A model generated the notes under the pieces. That model made no database searches. It was not told the origin of the DNA and saw nothing but the letters and a program-made list of their open reading frames with translations. A stretch of DNA of 64,000 nucleotides, taken from the NCBI RefSeq assembly GCF_964218355.1, contig NZ_CAXPMC010000026.1:62001-126000 (forward strand), given 5' to 3'. The position numbers and the translations under genes are program-made. Origin of the DNA: Ferrovibrio sp964218355 (GTDB lineage: Bacteria > Pseudomonadota > Alphaproteobacteria > Ferrovibrionales > Ferrovibrionaceae). Below, one piece after another: positions 7,974 to 17,089 of the stretch (position 1 is its first letter; each line of letters begins with the position of its first letter).

Positions 7974-9149
7974 ATGACCGATATCGTCATCGCCAGCGCC
8001 GCGCGCACGCCGGTGGGCTCGTTCAACGGCGCACTCAGCAGCGTGCCGGCGCATTATCTCGGCCAGGTTGCCATCGATGGCGCGCTGAAGCGCGCCGGCG
8101 TGCAGCCGGGCGAGGTCAGCGAAGTGATCATGGGCCAGATCCTCACCGCCGCGCAGGGCCAGAATCCGGCGCGCCAGGCGTCGATCAATGCCGGCCTGCC
8201 GGTGGAAGTGCCGGCCTGGGGCGTGAACATGCTGTGCGGCTCGGGCCTGCGCGCGGTCGCGCTGGGTTTCCAGGCCGTGAAGAACGGCGACAGCGCCATC
8301 GTCGTCGCCGGTGGCCAGGAAAGCATGAGCCAGGCGCCGCATGCAGCCTATCTGCGTGCCGGCCACAAGATGGGCGATCTCGGCTTCATCGACACGATGA
8401 TCCGCGACGGCCTGTGGGATGCCTTCAACGGCTATCATATGGGCAACACGGCGGAGAACGTGGCCAAGCAGTTCCAGATCACCCGCGAGACCCAGGACGA
8501 GTTCGCGGTGAAAAGCCAGAACAAAGCCGAGGCCGCGCAGAAGGCCGGCAAGTTCAAGGACGAGATCGTTCCCGTCACCATCAAGGGCCGCAAGGGCGAT
8601 ACCGTGGTGGAGAATGACGAATACATCCGCCATGGCGCCACCGTGGATGCCATGAAGGGCCTGCGCCCGGCCTTCGCCAAGGACGGCAGCGTCACCGCCG
8701 GCAACGCTTCGGGCATCAACGACGGCGCCGCCGCCGTGGTGCTGATGAGCGCCGAGGAAGCCAAGAAGCGCGGCGTGAAGCCGCTGGCCCGCATCGTCAG
8801 CTGGGCGCAGTCGGGCGTCGATCCGTCGATCATGGGTACCGGCCCGATCCCGGCCTCGCGCGCCGCACTGAAGAAGGCCGGCTGGAAGGCCAGCGATCTC
8901 GACCTGATCGAGGCCAACGAGGCCTTTGCCGCCCAGGCCTGTGCGGTCAACAAGGATATGGGCTGGGATACCGACAAGGTGAACGTCAATGGCGGCGCCA
9001 TCGCCATCGGCCACCCGATCGGTGCCTCGGGCGCCCGCGTGCTGGTGACGCTGCTGTATGAAATGCAGCGGCGCGATGCCAAGAAGGGCCTGGCCACCCT
9101 GTGCATCGGCGGCGGCATGGGCATCGCCATGTGCGTGGCCCGCGACTGA
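7974..9149 (+). CDS. phaA: acetyl-CoA C-acetyltransferase (beta-ketothiolase)
   Basis: A 391-residue thiolase that condenses two acetyl-CoA to acetoacetyl-CoA, the first PHB step. The acyl-accepting Cys is in NMLCGSGLRAV. The C-terminal motifs are VNVNGGAIAIGHPIGASGAR and the second active-site Cys in LCIGGGMGIAMC. TGGAGGAACAACC supplies a good ribosome-binding site for the ATG. It is followed by phaB after 141 bp that include a hairpin. It could also serve acetoacetate degradation, but the context favours PHB. Confidence 0.95.
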   Translation: MTDIVIASAARTPVGSFNGALSSVPAHYLGQVAIDGALKRAGVQPGEVSEVIMGQILTAAQGQNPARQASINAGLPVEVPAWGVNMLCGSGLRAVALGFQAVKNGDSAIVVAGGQESMSQAPHAAYLRAGHKMGDLGFIDTMIRDGLWDAFNGYHMGNTAENVAKQFQITRETQDEFAVKSQNKAEAAQKAGKFKDEIVPVTIKGRKGDTVVENDEYIRHGATVDAMKGLRPAFAKDGSVTAGNASGINDGAAAVVLMSAEEAKKRGVKPLARIVSWAQSGVDPSIMGTGPIPASRAALKKAGWKASDLDLIEANEAFAAQACAVNKDMGWDTDKVNVNGGAIAIGHPIGASGARVLVTLLYEMQRRDAKKGLATLCIGGGMGIAMCVARD

Positions 9150-9160
9150 CCCTGGAGGCG

Positions 9161-9185
9161 CGGCCGGAAGGGGGTATTCCGGCCG
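9161..9185 (+). terminator. 9-bp hairpin after phaA
   Basis: A perfect CGGCCGGAA/TTCCGGCCG stem with a 7-nt loop lies 11 nt after the phaA stop. It is followed by the moderately T-rich GGTCTTGCTTTG. It may attenuate read-through into phaB or stabilise the phaA mRNA. The T-tract is weak. Confidence 0.45.
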
Positions 9186-9290
9186 GGTCTTGCTTTGCAT
9201 CAAGGCGGCACAGGACGAAACAGCATAAAGCTGCCGCACATCTGACGTTAAAAACACAACAAGAATAATTAATCCTGACAGGAGGACCAC

Positions 9291-10013
9291 ATGTCGCGCG
9301 TTGCCATCGTCACCGGCGGAACCCGAGGAATCGGGGCAGCCATTTCCAAGCTGCTGCACCAGAAGGGCTACAAGGTGGCAGCGAATTATGCCGGCAATAC
9401 CGAACGGGCCAAGGCCTTCGAGGCGGAAACCGGCATCCGCACCTTCAAGTGGGATGTCGCCAGCTTCGAGGAGACGATGGCCGGCGTGAAGCTGGTCGAA
9501 CAGGAGCTCGGACCGGTTGACGTGGTGGTCAACAATGCCGGCATCACCCGCGACGGCACCCTGCACAAGATGAGCCACGAGCAGTGGCAGGCGGTGATCG
9601 ACACCAATCTCGGCGGCTGCTTCAACATGTGCCGGGCGGTGATCGACGGCATGCGCGACCGCGGTTTCGGCCGCATCGTCAATATCGGCTCGATCAACGG
9701 CCAGGCCGGCCAGTATGGTCAGGTCAACTATGCTGCCGCCAAGTCGGGCATCCACGGCTTCACCAAGGCACTGGCCCAGGAAGGTGCCGCGCGTGGCATC
9801 ACCGTGAATGCCATCGCGCCGGGCTATATCGATACCGACATGGTGGCCGCCGTGCCGGCCAATGTGCTGGAGAAGATCGTGGCCAAGATCCCGGTCGGGC
9901 GGCTTGGCCGGGCCGAGGAAATCGCCCGTGGCGTTGCCTTCCTGGTGGCCGACGAGGGCGGCTTCATCACCGGTTCGACGCTGAGCATCAATGGCGGCCA
10001 GCATATGTACTGA
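9291..10013 (+). CDS. phaB: acetoacetyl-CoA reductase
   Basis: A 240-residue short-chain dehydrogenase that reduces acetoacetyl-CoA to (R)-3-hydroxybutyryl-CoA with NADPH, supplying PhaC. The cofactor motif TGGTRGIG is near the N-terminus, followed by NNAG. The catalytic residues are Ser in IGSING and YAAAK (the YxxxK pair). ACAGGAGGACCAC gives an excellent ribosome-binding site for the ATG at 9291. The gene ends 42 bp before a strong terminator that closes the PHB locus. FabG paralogues look similar; the phaA neighbour supports phaB. Confidence 0.94.
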   Translation: MSRVAIVTGGTRGIGAAISKLLHQKGYKVAANYAGNTERAKAFEAETGIRTFKWDVASFEETMAGVKLVEQELGPVDVVVNNAGITRDGTLHKMSHEQWQAVIDTNLGGCFNMCRAVIDGMRDRGFGRIVNIGSINGQAGQYGQVNYAAAKSGIHGFTKALAQEGAARGITVNAIAPGYIDTDMVAAVPANVLEKIVAKIPVGRLGRAEEIARGVAFLVADEGGFITGSTLSINGGQHMY

Positions 10014-10055
10014 GGCGGATGTGCCTTGATGGCGGCGGCTTGCCGCCATGACTGG

Positions 10056-10083
10056 AAAGGCCGGCCGCTGTGCCGGCCTTTTT
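10056..10083 (+). terminator. Rho-independent terminator after phaB
   Basis: The stem AAAGGCCGGC pairs perfectly with GCCGGCCTTT around a 6-nt loop and runs into a T-tract (TTTTTGTG). It closes the PHB operon before the oppositely oriented tRNA-Gln. Confidence 0.88.
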
Positions 10084-10193
10084 GTGTCTCAGCCCGCTGT
10101 CTGCGGAACAGTCGGCAGGTTGCTGTTGTCCCGGAAGCAGATGTCCGGCAGAAGCGGCATCGCACGGGGGACGGACGGAAGAATGCAGAAGAA

Positions 10194-10268
10194 TGGCTGG
10201 GGCGGGAGGATTCGAACCTCCGCATGGCGGTACCAAAAACCGCTGCCTTACCGCTTGGCTACGCCCCA
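10194..10268 (-). tRNA. tRNA-Gln (anticodon TTG)
   Basis: Read on the minus strand, the acceptor stem TGGGGCG pairs with CGCCCCA, followed by discriminator G and an encoded CCA. The D-loop (AGCCAAGCGGTAAGGC), the anticodon loop with TTG in GGTTTTTGGTACC, and the T-arm GGAGGTTCGAATCCTCC are all intact. Length is 75 nt including CCA. It lies downstream of ispE on the same strand. Confidence 0.97.
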
Positions 10269-10389
10269 GCAGGCGTCCCGTATTGCCGGGCGCGGCGCGG
10301 GCGGACAATAATCGCCGCCGCCGGCAATTTCCAGTCCCAGAAACAGCCGGGCCGCGTCCCGGTTTTCCGCCGAACTATCGCCGGACGGG

Positions 10390-11289
10390 TCAGCCTGCCG
10401 CTGTCGCCGCCACCCACCATTTCGGATAGGCGCGGCCAAGATTGCGCGCGGCGAATTCCGCCTCGCGCTCGCCGGCAAACAGGCCGAAGCAGGTGGCCCC
10501 GGAACCGGACAGCCGGGCCAGCAGGCAGCCGGCCTGGGCCTTCAGTGCGGCCAGCACCGGATCGATCTCCGGCGCCAGGAAGCGGGCCGGCGCTTCCAGG
10601 TCGTTGCGTCTCTGGCGCAGCAGGATGGCAAGGTCGGCCGCGCTGTCGGGCTGACGCCCGAAGGGCTGCGGCGCACCGAAGCGGCCGGCCAGTGCCGAAA
10701 AGACTTCTGCGGTCGCCAGCGTGATGCCGGGATTGGCCAGTACCAGCCAGAAGGGCGGCAGGGGAGGCGCCGGTGCCAGCCGCTCGCCGATGCCGGTCAT
10801 CAGTGCGGCGCGGCTATGCAGGCAGACCGGGACATCGGCACCCAGCTGCAGGGCTGCGGCGGCCAGCGCATCATCGTCGATGGCGATGTTCCACAGGGCC
10901 CGCAGGCAATGCAGCGTGGCTGCCGCATCGGCAGAGCCGCCACCGATGCCGGAGGCCACCGGCAGGGTCTTGTCGAGGGCAAGCGCGGCGCCACGCCGGC
11001 CGCTGCCAGCCATGTTCATCGGCTGCAGCAGGCGGGCGGCCCGCAGTACCAGGTTATCGGCCGTGTCTGTCTGCAGGGCGGCCGCCTGCGGGCCGGTCAC
11101 GGCTAGACTGAGTGTGTCGGCCGGCGCCACCGTCACGCGGTCGCAGGCGGCGGGATTGCGGGCAAACACCACGAGGCTTTCCAGCTCGTGATAGCCGCCA
11201 TGCTCGGTCCCGTCCGGGCGCCGTCCCGTGACATGCAGGAACAGGTTGATCTTGGCTGGTGCCAGCCGGCTCAGGCCTGCCTCAGGCAT
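10390..11289 (-). CDS. ispE: 4-diphosphocytidyl-2-C-methyl-D-erythritol kinase
   Basis: A 299-residue GHMP kinase of the non-mevalonate isoprenoid (MEP) pathway that phosphorylates CDP-methylerythritol. The N-terminal APAKINLFLHVTGRR and the ATP-binding glycine-rich loop PVASGIGGGSADAAA are diagnostic. The ATG at 11289 lies 4 bp after the stop of the TPR lipoprotein gene, so the two are coupled. An upstream in-frame start at 11436 would lie inside that gene and is rejected. The length is normal for the family. Confidence 0.95.
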   Translation of the reverse strand: MPEAGLSRLAPAKINLFLHVTGRRPDGTEHGGYHELESLVVFARNPAACDRVTVAPADTLSLAVTGPQAAALQTDTADNLVLRAARLLQPMNMAGSGRRGAALALDKTLPVASGIGGGSADAAATLHCLRALWNIAIDDDALAAAALQLGADVPVCLHSRAALMTGIGERLAPAPPLPPFWLVLANPGITLATAEVFSALAGRFGAPQPFGRQPDSAADLAILLRQRRNDLEAPARFLAPEIDPVLAALKAQAGCLLARLSGSGATCFGLFAGEREAEFAARNLGRAYPKWWVAATAAG

Positions 11290-11293
11290 CGGG

Positions 11294-13060
11294 TCACTGG
11301 CTGTTGGCGACCGGATCGAGGCCATTATCCAGCTTGCGCTGGATCTGCAGCTGCAGATCCTGCTCGGGTTTGAGGCCGAGCGCGCGGCGCCACTGGAACT
11401 TGGCTTCCTCGAAGCGGCCGACCCGCCAGTAGGCATCGCCCAGGTGATCGGTGATCACCGCGTCGCCGCCACGCAGCTCGACGGCACGTTCCAGCTGCTG
11501 CACGGCATCCTGATAGCGGCCCTGGCGATACAATGCCCAGCCGAGGGAATCGACGATGGCGCCATCATTCGGGCGCAAGGCGACCGCACGCTCGATCATG
11601 TGGGTCGCCTGTTCGAGGTTGCGGTGCATGTCGACCCAGGAATAGCCGAGATAATTCAGCACCGAGGGCTGGTCCGGCTGCAGTTCCAGGGCTTTCAGCA
11701 TGTCCACCTCGGCCTTTTCCCACTGCTTCGAGCGTTCATAGGCGATCCCGCGGCCGAAGAAGATGGTCCAGTGGCGTGGTTCGACGCGCGGAATCCGCTG
11801 CAGTGCAGCCGAATAATGTTTCGCCGCCGCGTCCCAGTTCTCTTCCTGCCGGTAAAGGTCGGCCAGGGTCAGCATCGGCTGCGGGCTGGCCGGATTGGCT
11901 GCGGCCGCGCGTTCGAGGATGCGGACGGCTTCCTCCTTCCGGCCCAGTTCGCTGGTGCACCAGGCCGCACGCAGATGCGCCGTTTCAGCATAGGCCGAGC
12001 CGGCCGCAACCGCGTTGTAGGTCTTCAGGGCATCGACCCAGCGGCCACTGGCCTCGTAGAGATCGGCCAGCAGCATGCGGGCATCGTCCAGGTCAGGCCG
12101 CAGGAACAGGGCCAGCTGCAGGTGCAGCTCGGCCAGGTCGCCGCCGTCGCCGCGCCCGAAGGCCGACGCCGAAGCGAACATCGCCTCGGCCAGACCGTCG
12201 ACGGCATTGCCGAGCAGCGGCTCCGGCGGCTGCCGGCGCTTGCCGTCGAGCCGCGCCATTGCCTGCTGCAGGATCGGGTTGTCGGGATTCTGCGCCATCT
12301 GATCGGCGATCAGGCGGCGGGCCTCGGCCTGGCGGCCCTGGCGCTCGAGCAGCCGGGCGAAGGCGTCGATCAGTCGGGTGCCGGGACGCTCGCGTCCCTC
12401 GATGGCTTCGCGGTAGGCCAGTTCGGCCGGCTCGGCCTGGTTCAGCAGGTCGAGCAGCAGCGGTTTCAGATGCATGTAGACCCCGCCCAGCAGGGGGTGG
12501 CGTTCCAGCCTCTGCAGGTTGGCGACAGCCTTGTCGGCATCGCCTTTGCCGGCATGGGCAAAGGCTGCGAGAATCGGATTGAAAGCCGCATGGATACCGC
12601 CGCTGGGGCCATCGCTCACCAGCTTCAGCACGCCGTCATAGTCGCGGGCCACCATGCGGGCGGCCGCGTCGGTCATGCGCGGCAGATAATCGCCGGGGTT
12701 ATGCTGGCGCAGTGCCGGCAGCAGCCTGATGGCCTCAGCCGTGCGGCCGTCGGCCAGCAATGCCAGGAAGGCACCCTGCACGAGCAGGGCGTTGTCCGGG
12801 TCCTCGCCGAGGGCTTTCAGGTAATAATCGGCCGCCAGGCTGTTTTCGTTATGGGTGCGGGCATGACGCGCCGCAAGGAAGTTGCCATAGGGCGAACTGA
12901 AACCTTCTCCCCCGTGGGGCGAACCGGCCATCATGCCGGAATGGCCGCCGCAGGCAGCCAGCGGCAGCAGCAGGGCGCCGAGCAGGGCGGCCCTGCGCGG
13001 CAGCAGCCTGGAAAGGGAAAAGCCGGGGAGGCGGGTGCAGAGGGTGCTGTTCGTGGCCAT
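11294..13060 (-). CDS. tetratricopeptide-repeat lipoprotein
   Basis: A 588-residue exported protein. A hydrophobic signal ends in the lipobox LPLAAC. It is followed by tandem tetratricopeptide repeats through most of the length; clear repeat cores are at NYLGYSWVDMHRNLEQA and SLGWALYRQGRYQDA near the C-terminus. TPR lipoproteins of this type sit next to ispE in many alphaproteobacteria and are thought to be periplasmic scaffolds, but no specific partner is visible. It begins 5 bp after the ETF-QO stop. An apparent N-terminal extension to 13240 overlaps ETF-QO and is not used. Confidence 0.88.
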   Translation of the reverse strand: MATNSTLCTRLPGFSLSRLLPRRAALLGALLLPLAACGGHSGMMAGSPHGGEGFSSPYGNFLAARHARTHNENSLAADYYLKALGEDPDNALLVQGAFLALLADGRTAEAIRLLPALRQHNPGDYLPRMTDAAARMVARDYDGVLKLVSDGPSGGIHAAFNPILAAFAHAGKGDADKAVANLQRLERHPLLGGVYMHLKPLLLDLLNQAEPAELAYREAIEGRERPGTRLIDAFARLLERQGRQAEARRLIADQMAQNPDNPILQQAMARLDGKRRQPPEPLLGNAVDGLAEAMFASASAFGRGDGGDLAELHLQLALFLRPDLDDARMLLADLYEASGRWVDALKTYNAVAAGSAYAETAHLRAAWCTSELGRKEEAVRILERAAAANPASPQPMLTLADLYRQEENWDAAAKHYSAALQRIPRVEPRHWTIFFGRGIAYERSKQWEKAEVDMLKALELQPDQPSVLNYLGYSWVDMHRNLEQATHMIERAVALRPNDGAIVDSLGWALYRQGRYQDAVQQLERAVELRGGDAVITDHLGDAYWRVGRFEEAKFQWRRALGLKPEQDLQLQIQRKLDNGLDPVANSQ

Positions 13061-13065
13061 CAGTC

Positions 13066-14730
13066 TCACATGTTGGGGTAATTCGGACCGCCGCCCCCCT
13101 CCGGGACGGTCCAGTTGATATTCTGCGCCGGGTCCTTGATGTCGCAGGTTTTGCAGTGGACGCAGTTCTGCGCGTTGATCTGGAAGCGCGGGTTGCTGCC
13201 ATCGTCGTCGCGCAGCACCTCGTAGACGCCAGCGGGACAATAGCGCTGGGCCGGCTCGTCATACATCGGCAGGTTCTGCGCAATCGGAATCGACGGGTCC
13301 TTCAGCTTCAGATGGATCGGCTGATCCTCCTCATGGTTGGTGTTTGACAGGAACACCGAGGACAGCTTGTCGAAGCTGATCTTGCCATCGGGCTTCGGAT
13401 AGGCAATCGGCTGGCAGTCCTTCGCCGGCTTCAAACTCTCGTGATCGGCCTTGGTGTGACGCGTGGTCCACGGCACCAGGAAGCCGAGGCCGAGATCGTT
13501 CAGCCACATGTGGATGCCGCCGACCATGGTGCCGAGCCACATGCCATAGCCCAGCGCGGGCTTGACGTTGCGGACCTTCCACAGGTCCTTGTAGGACCAG
13601 GAAGACCTGAAAGCCTCCGGATAGGCCGCCAGTTCATCGCCGCCGGCACTGCCGCCTTTCAGGGCCGCAAAGGCGGCCTCGGCAGCCAGCATGCCGGTTT
13701 TCATCGCATTGTGGCTGCCTTTGATCCGCGGCAGGTTGACAAAGCCGGCCGAGCAGCCGATCAGCGCGCCGCCCGGGAAGGTCAGTTTCGGGATCGACTG
13801 CAGGCCGCCCTCGTTGATGGCGCGGGCGCCGTAGGAAATGCGCTTGCCGCCTTCGAAGTAGGGCGCGATCGACGGATGTGTCTTGAAGCGCTGGAACTCG
13901 TCGAAGGGCGAGAGATGGGGATTCTGGTAATTCAGGTGGATCACGAAGCCGACTGCCACCTGGTTGTCTTCCAGATGATACATGAAGCTGCCGCCGCCGG
14001 TCTTGCTGTCCAGCGGCCAGCCCTGCGTATGCACCACCAGACCGGGCTTGTGCATGGCCGGGTCGATCTGCCACAGCTCCTTGATGCCGATGCCGAATTT
14101 CTGCGGGTCGACACCGTCACGCAGGCTGAACTTCTGCTGCAGCTCCTTGGCCAGCGAGCCGCGCACGCCTTCGGCGATCAGGGTGTATTTGCCGCGCAGC
14201 TCGACGCCCGGCGTGTAGCTGGCCTTGTGCTCGCCATCGCGGCCGATGCCCATGTCGCCGGTGGCGACGCCAACCACCTCGCCCTTGTCGCCGTACAGTA
14301 TCTCGGCGGCGGCGAAGCCGGGGAATATCTCGACGCCGAGCGCTTCCGCCTGCTCGGCCAGCCAGCGGCAGACATTGCCAAGCGAGACGATGTAGTTGCC
14401 GTGATTGTTCATCAGCGGCGGCATGGCGATGTTCGGGATCGGGATATGATTGGATTCGGTCAGGATCAGGAAGCGGTCGTCGGTCACCGGCGTGTTGAGC
14501 GGCGCGCCCTTGTCCTTCCAGTCCGGGATCAGCTCGTTCAGCGCCGCCGGATCGATCACCGCACCCGAGAGGATGTGAGCGCCGACCTCGGAGCCTTTCT
14601 CGATCACGCAGACCGACACGTCATGGCCCTGCTCGGCAGCAAGCTGCCTGAGCCGGATTGCCGCGCTCAGACCGGCCGGGCCGGCGCCGACGATCACCAC
14701 GTCGTATTCCATCATTTCGCGTTCGGACAC
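13066..14730 (-). CDS. electron-transfer flavoprotein-ubiquinone oxidoreductase (ETF-QO)
   Basis: A 554-residue inner-membrane-associated flavoprotein that passes electrons from ETF (fatty acid and amino acid oxidation) to ubiquinone. It has an N-terminal FAD-binding VVIVGAGPAGLSAA and the ETF-QO membrane/quinone region. The C-terminal [4Fe-4S] ligands are in CVHCKTCDIKDP, followed by the family end PEGGGGPNYPNM. The start is GTG at 14730 with AGAGGTG upstream. It heads the TPR-ispE run. The genes for ETF itself are not in the window. Confidence 0.95.
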   Translation of the reverse strand: MSEREMMEYDVVIVGAGPAGLSAAIRLRQLAAEQGHDVSVCVIEKGSEVGAHILSGAVIDPAALNELIPDWKDKGAPLNTPVTDDRFLILTESNHIPIPNIAMPPLMNNHGNYIVSLGNVCRWLAEQAEALGVEIFPGFAAAEILYGDKGEVVGVATGDMGIGRDGEHKASYTPGVELRGKYTLIAEGVRGSLAKELQQKFSLRDGVDPQKFGIGIKELWQIDPAMHKPGLVVHTQGWPLDSKTGGGSFMYHLEDNQVAVGFVIHLNYQNPHLSPFDEFQRFKTHPSIAPYFEGGKRISYGARAINEGGLQSIPKLTFPGGALIGCSAGFVNLPRIKGSHNAMKTGMLAAEAAFAALKGGSAGGDELAAYPEAFRSSWSYKDLWKVRNVKPALGYGMWLGTMVGGIHMWLNDLGLGFLVPWTTRHTKADHESLKPAKDCQPIAYPKPDGKISFDKLSSVFLSNTNHEEDQPIHLKLKDPSIPIAQNLPMYDEPAQRYCPAGVYEVLRDDDGSNPRFQINAQNCVHCKTCDIKDPAQNINWTVPEGGGGPNYPNM

Positions 14731-14848
14731 GGGGCACCTCTAGAATTCAGCTGGTCTTTTTTATTTGGGCGCGTCTTGGCTTGACGCTAGCTGTCTGCTT
14801 ACCAGACTATAGGGGGCAAGCCAACGGCGCCGCAGCTGATCCCACCCG

Positions 14849-15715
14849 ATGAACGTTACGGAAGCTACTGATTTCCCGCCCAGTTTACTCGACGTCCTGC
14901 TCTTCTATGCGGAGGCAGGCTGCGACGAGGCTATCGGCGATCAGCCGGTCGACCGGACGAGTCTGCCGCCCGCCCGTCCGGTCCCGCCGGCTGTGGCGCC
15001 GGCCGGGGCCGCGACCGGCTCTCCGCCCCGGTCGACGGCTTCCGGGGCACGGCCGTCGGTCATGCCGCCCGCCGCCCCCAGCCAGGCAGTCCTGTCGGCC
15101 CGGGAGGCGGAAACTGCCGCCAGCCAGGCCGCGGCAGCCTGTTCCACCGTGGCCGAACTGGAGGCCGCCATCAAAGCCTTCGAGGGCTGCGGCCTGAAGG
15201 CGACCGCGACCAATACGGTCATCGCCCGGGGCAATCCGGCGGCACCGCTGATGATCATAGGCGAGGCACCGGGCCGGGACGAGGATGCGCAGGGCCGGCC
15301 CTTCGTGGGCGAGAGCGGCCAGCTGCTCGACCGCATGCTGAAGGCGATCGGCCGTGACGAGAGCAATGTCTATATCAGCAACATCCTGTTCTGGCGGCCG
15401 CCGGGCAACCGCGACCCGTCGAGCGAGGAGATTCTCGCCTGCAAACCCTTTATCGAGCGGCTGATCGAGCTGGTGCAGCCCAGGCTGATTGCCTGCGCCG
15501 GCAAGCATGCTGCCGCCACCCTGCTCGGCACCAACCAGGGCATCACCCGTATCCGCGGCCGCTGGCAGGAATACCGCCGCGGCGCGGTCGTCATTCCGGC
15601 CATGCCGCTGCTGCACCCGGCTTACCTGCTGCGCCAGCCCGGGGTGAAACGCGAAGCCTGGCAGGACATGCAGGCTCTGGCCGAAAAGCTGGCCCGGCTG
15701 GAGGGGCAGGGGTGA
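14849..15715 (+). CDS. uracil-DNA glycosylase, family 4 type
   Basis: A 288-residue DNA repair enzyme that removes uracil from DNA. The N-terminal ~100 residues are a Pro/Ala-rich linker-like extension. Motif A is GEAPGRDEDAQGRPFVG (from residue 138) and motif B is LLHPAYLLRQP. Candidate iron-sulfur cysteines are C114, C198 and C216, with C198 and C216 spaced 17 apart. The first Cys of the canonical CxxC appears to be Phe111. The stop overlaps the GTG of the next gene (GTGA), implying coupling. It is divergent from ETF-QO over 118 bp. Confidence 0.88.
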   Translation: MNVTEATDFPPSLLDVLLFYAEAGCDEAIGDQPVDRTSLPPARPVPPAVAPAGAATGSPPRSTASGARPSVMPPAAPSQAVLSAREAETAASQAAAACSTVAELEAAIKAFEGCGLKATATNTVIARGNPAAPLMIIGEAPGRDEDAQGRPFVGESGQLLDRMLKAIGRDESNVYISNILFWRPPGNRDPSSEEILACKPFIERLIELVQPRLIACAGKHAAATLLGTNQGITRIRGRWQEYRRGAVVIPAMPLLHPAYLLRQPGVKREAWQDMQALAEKLARLEGQG

Positions 15716-16950
15716 GCGACGCCAGCCTCGGGCGGGGACAGCCGCTGTTCTATGGCTGGTTCGTGGTGGGCGCGGCTTTCCTGGTGATGTTCACCGGTTT
15801 CGGCGCCGCCTACACATTCCCGGCGTTTTTCGACCCGCTGAGTGACGCCTTCGGTGCTTCGCGGGGCACCGTTTCGCTGGTCTTCTCGGTATCCGGCTGC
15901 CTGTATTTCCTGCTCGGCGCCATCAGCGGCCCGCTGGCCGACCGCATCGGTCCGCGCCCGGTGGTCGGCTTCGGCATGGCCTGCATCGGCCTGGGCCTGA
16001 TCGCCGCCAGCTTTGCCGACAGCCTCACTGCCATCGTGCTGGGCTATGGCCTTGGCGTCGGCATCGGCGTCGGCTTTTCCTATGTCCCGGCCATTGGTGC
16101 GGTCCAGCGCTGGTTCCGCGTCAACCGCGGCCGGGCATCGGGCTGGGCGGTTGCCGGCATCGGTATCGGCACCATGGCGGCACCGCCTCTGGCTGCGGCC
16201 ATCATCGGCATACTGGGCTGGCGTGCTGCCTATGTGGCGCTGGGCATTGCGGTGCTGCTGCTCGGCACCCTGGCCGTGCTGCTGCTGCGCGGTTCGCCGG
16301 CCGAACTCGGGCTGCAGCCCGATGGGGCCGCTGCCGATCCGGCGGAAGCCGGGCAGCCATCTGCGCCGCCGCCCGGTTTCAGCCTGCGCGAGGTGCTGCG
16401 CCACCGGGTGTTCTGGCAGCTCTATCTCGGCGCGGGCCTGTGCTGCATCGGCACCTTCGTGCCTTTCGTGCATCTGGCGCCCTATGCCCAGGACCAGGGC
16501 CTCACCCGCATCGAGGGGGTCTGGCTGGTCGGCCTGATCGGGGTGGGCAGCACGCTTGGCCGTTTTGTGCTGGGCGGCGTCGCCGACCGCATGGGCCGGG
16601 GGCGGGCGGTCGCGTGTGTCACCCTGCTGACGGGGTGTGCGCTGCTGTACTGGCTGACCGCGACCGGCTTCTGGGCGCTGGCACTCTTCGCGCTGGCCTT
16701 CGGCCTGTTTTACGGCGGTTTCGTGGCTCTGATCCCCGCCTATACCATCGACCTGTTCGGACTGCGTGCCGCCGCCTCGGTGATCGGGGTGCTGTATACC
16801 TCGGTGGCTTTCGGCACCCTGGCCGGCCCGCCGCTGGCCGGATGGGTTTTCGATGTCAGCGGCAGCTATACATGGCCGATTGCGATCTGCGCCGGCGGCT
16901 GTCTGCTGGCAGCCGGACTGATTGGACGGCTGCCAGCCCGCCTCGCATAA
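15712..16950 (+). CDS. MFS transporter (OFA / monocarboxylate-type)
   Basis: A 412-residue inner-membrane transporter with about 12 hydrophobic segments. It starts YGWFVVGAAFLVMF, typical of oxalate/formate antiporter and monocarboxylate permease relatives. The loop 2-3 motif GPLADRIGPRP is conserved, with a second copy GGVADRMGRGR in the C-terminal half. The start is a GTG overlapping the uracil-DNA glycosylase stop by 4 bp. A terminator-like hairpin follows at 16973. Substrate unknown; a small organic acid is an inference. Confidence 0.88.
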   Translation: MSDASLGRGQPLFYGWFVVGAAFLVMFTGFGAAYTFPAFFDPLSDAFGASRGTVSLVFSVSGCLYFLLGAISGPLADRIGPRPVVGFGMACIGLGLIAASFADSLTAIVLGYGLGVGIGVGFSYVPAIGAVQRWFRVNRGRASGWAVAGIGIGTMAAPPLAAAIIGILGWRAAYVALGIAVLLLGTLAVLLLRGSPAELGLQPDGAAADPAEAGQPSAPPPGFSLREVLRHRVFWQLYLGAGLCCIGTFVPFVHLAPYAQDQGLTRIEGVWLVGLIGVGSTLGRFVLGGVADRMGRGRAVACVTLLTGCALLYWLTATGFWALALFALAFGLFYGGFVALIPAYTIDLFGLRAAASVIGVLYTSVAFGTLAGPPLAGWVFDVSGSYTWPIAICAGGCLLAAGLIGRLPARLA

Positions 16951-16972
16951 TTCAGGCGGGTAGCAATTAACC

Positions 16973-17006
16973 CACCGGTTGTGTGCCGGTGTTCTTGCTT
17001 GTTTGT
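16973..17006 (+). terminator. terminator-like hairpin after the MFS gene
   Basis: The stem CACCGG/CCGGTG with a 7-nt loop is followed by TTCTTGCTTGTTTG, a T-rich but interrupted tail. It also covers the GTG at 16979, arguing against that codon as the start of the following transglycosylase. Confidence 0.55.
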
Positions 17007-17089
17007 TAACCATTTATCGGCTATCCGGGTCAGCGATGCGACTGACTGCCAGCCAAACCTGTCGGGGTGGACAGGGAGGCGGGCGATCC

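Noticed and set aside
7818..10049. 743-residue minus-strand frame across phaA-phaB
   Set aside because: Shadow spanning two clear genes and the intergenic hairpin; no motif.
10194..10268. tRNA-Gln as a phage or island attachment site
   Set aside because: No integrase, direct repeat of the tRNA 3' end or change in composition nearby.
16979..17089. GTG at 16979 as the start of the lytic transglycosylase
   Set aside because: It lies inside the terminator-like hairpin and would put 37 residues before a normal signal peptide.
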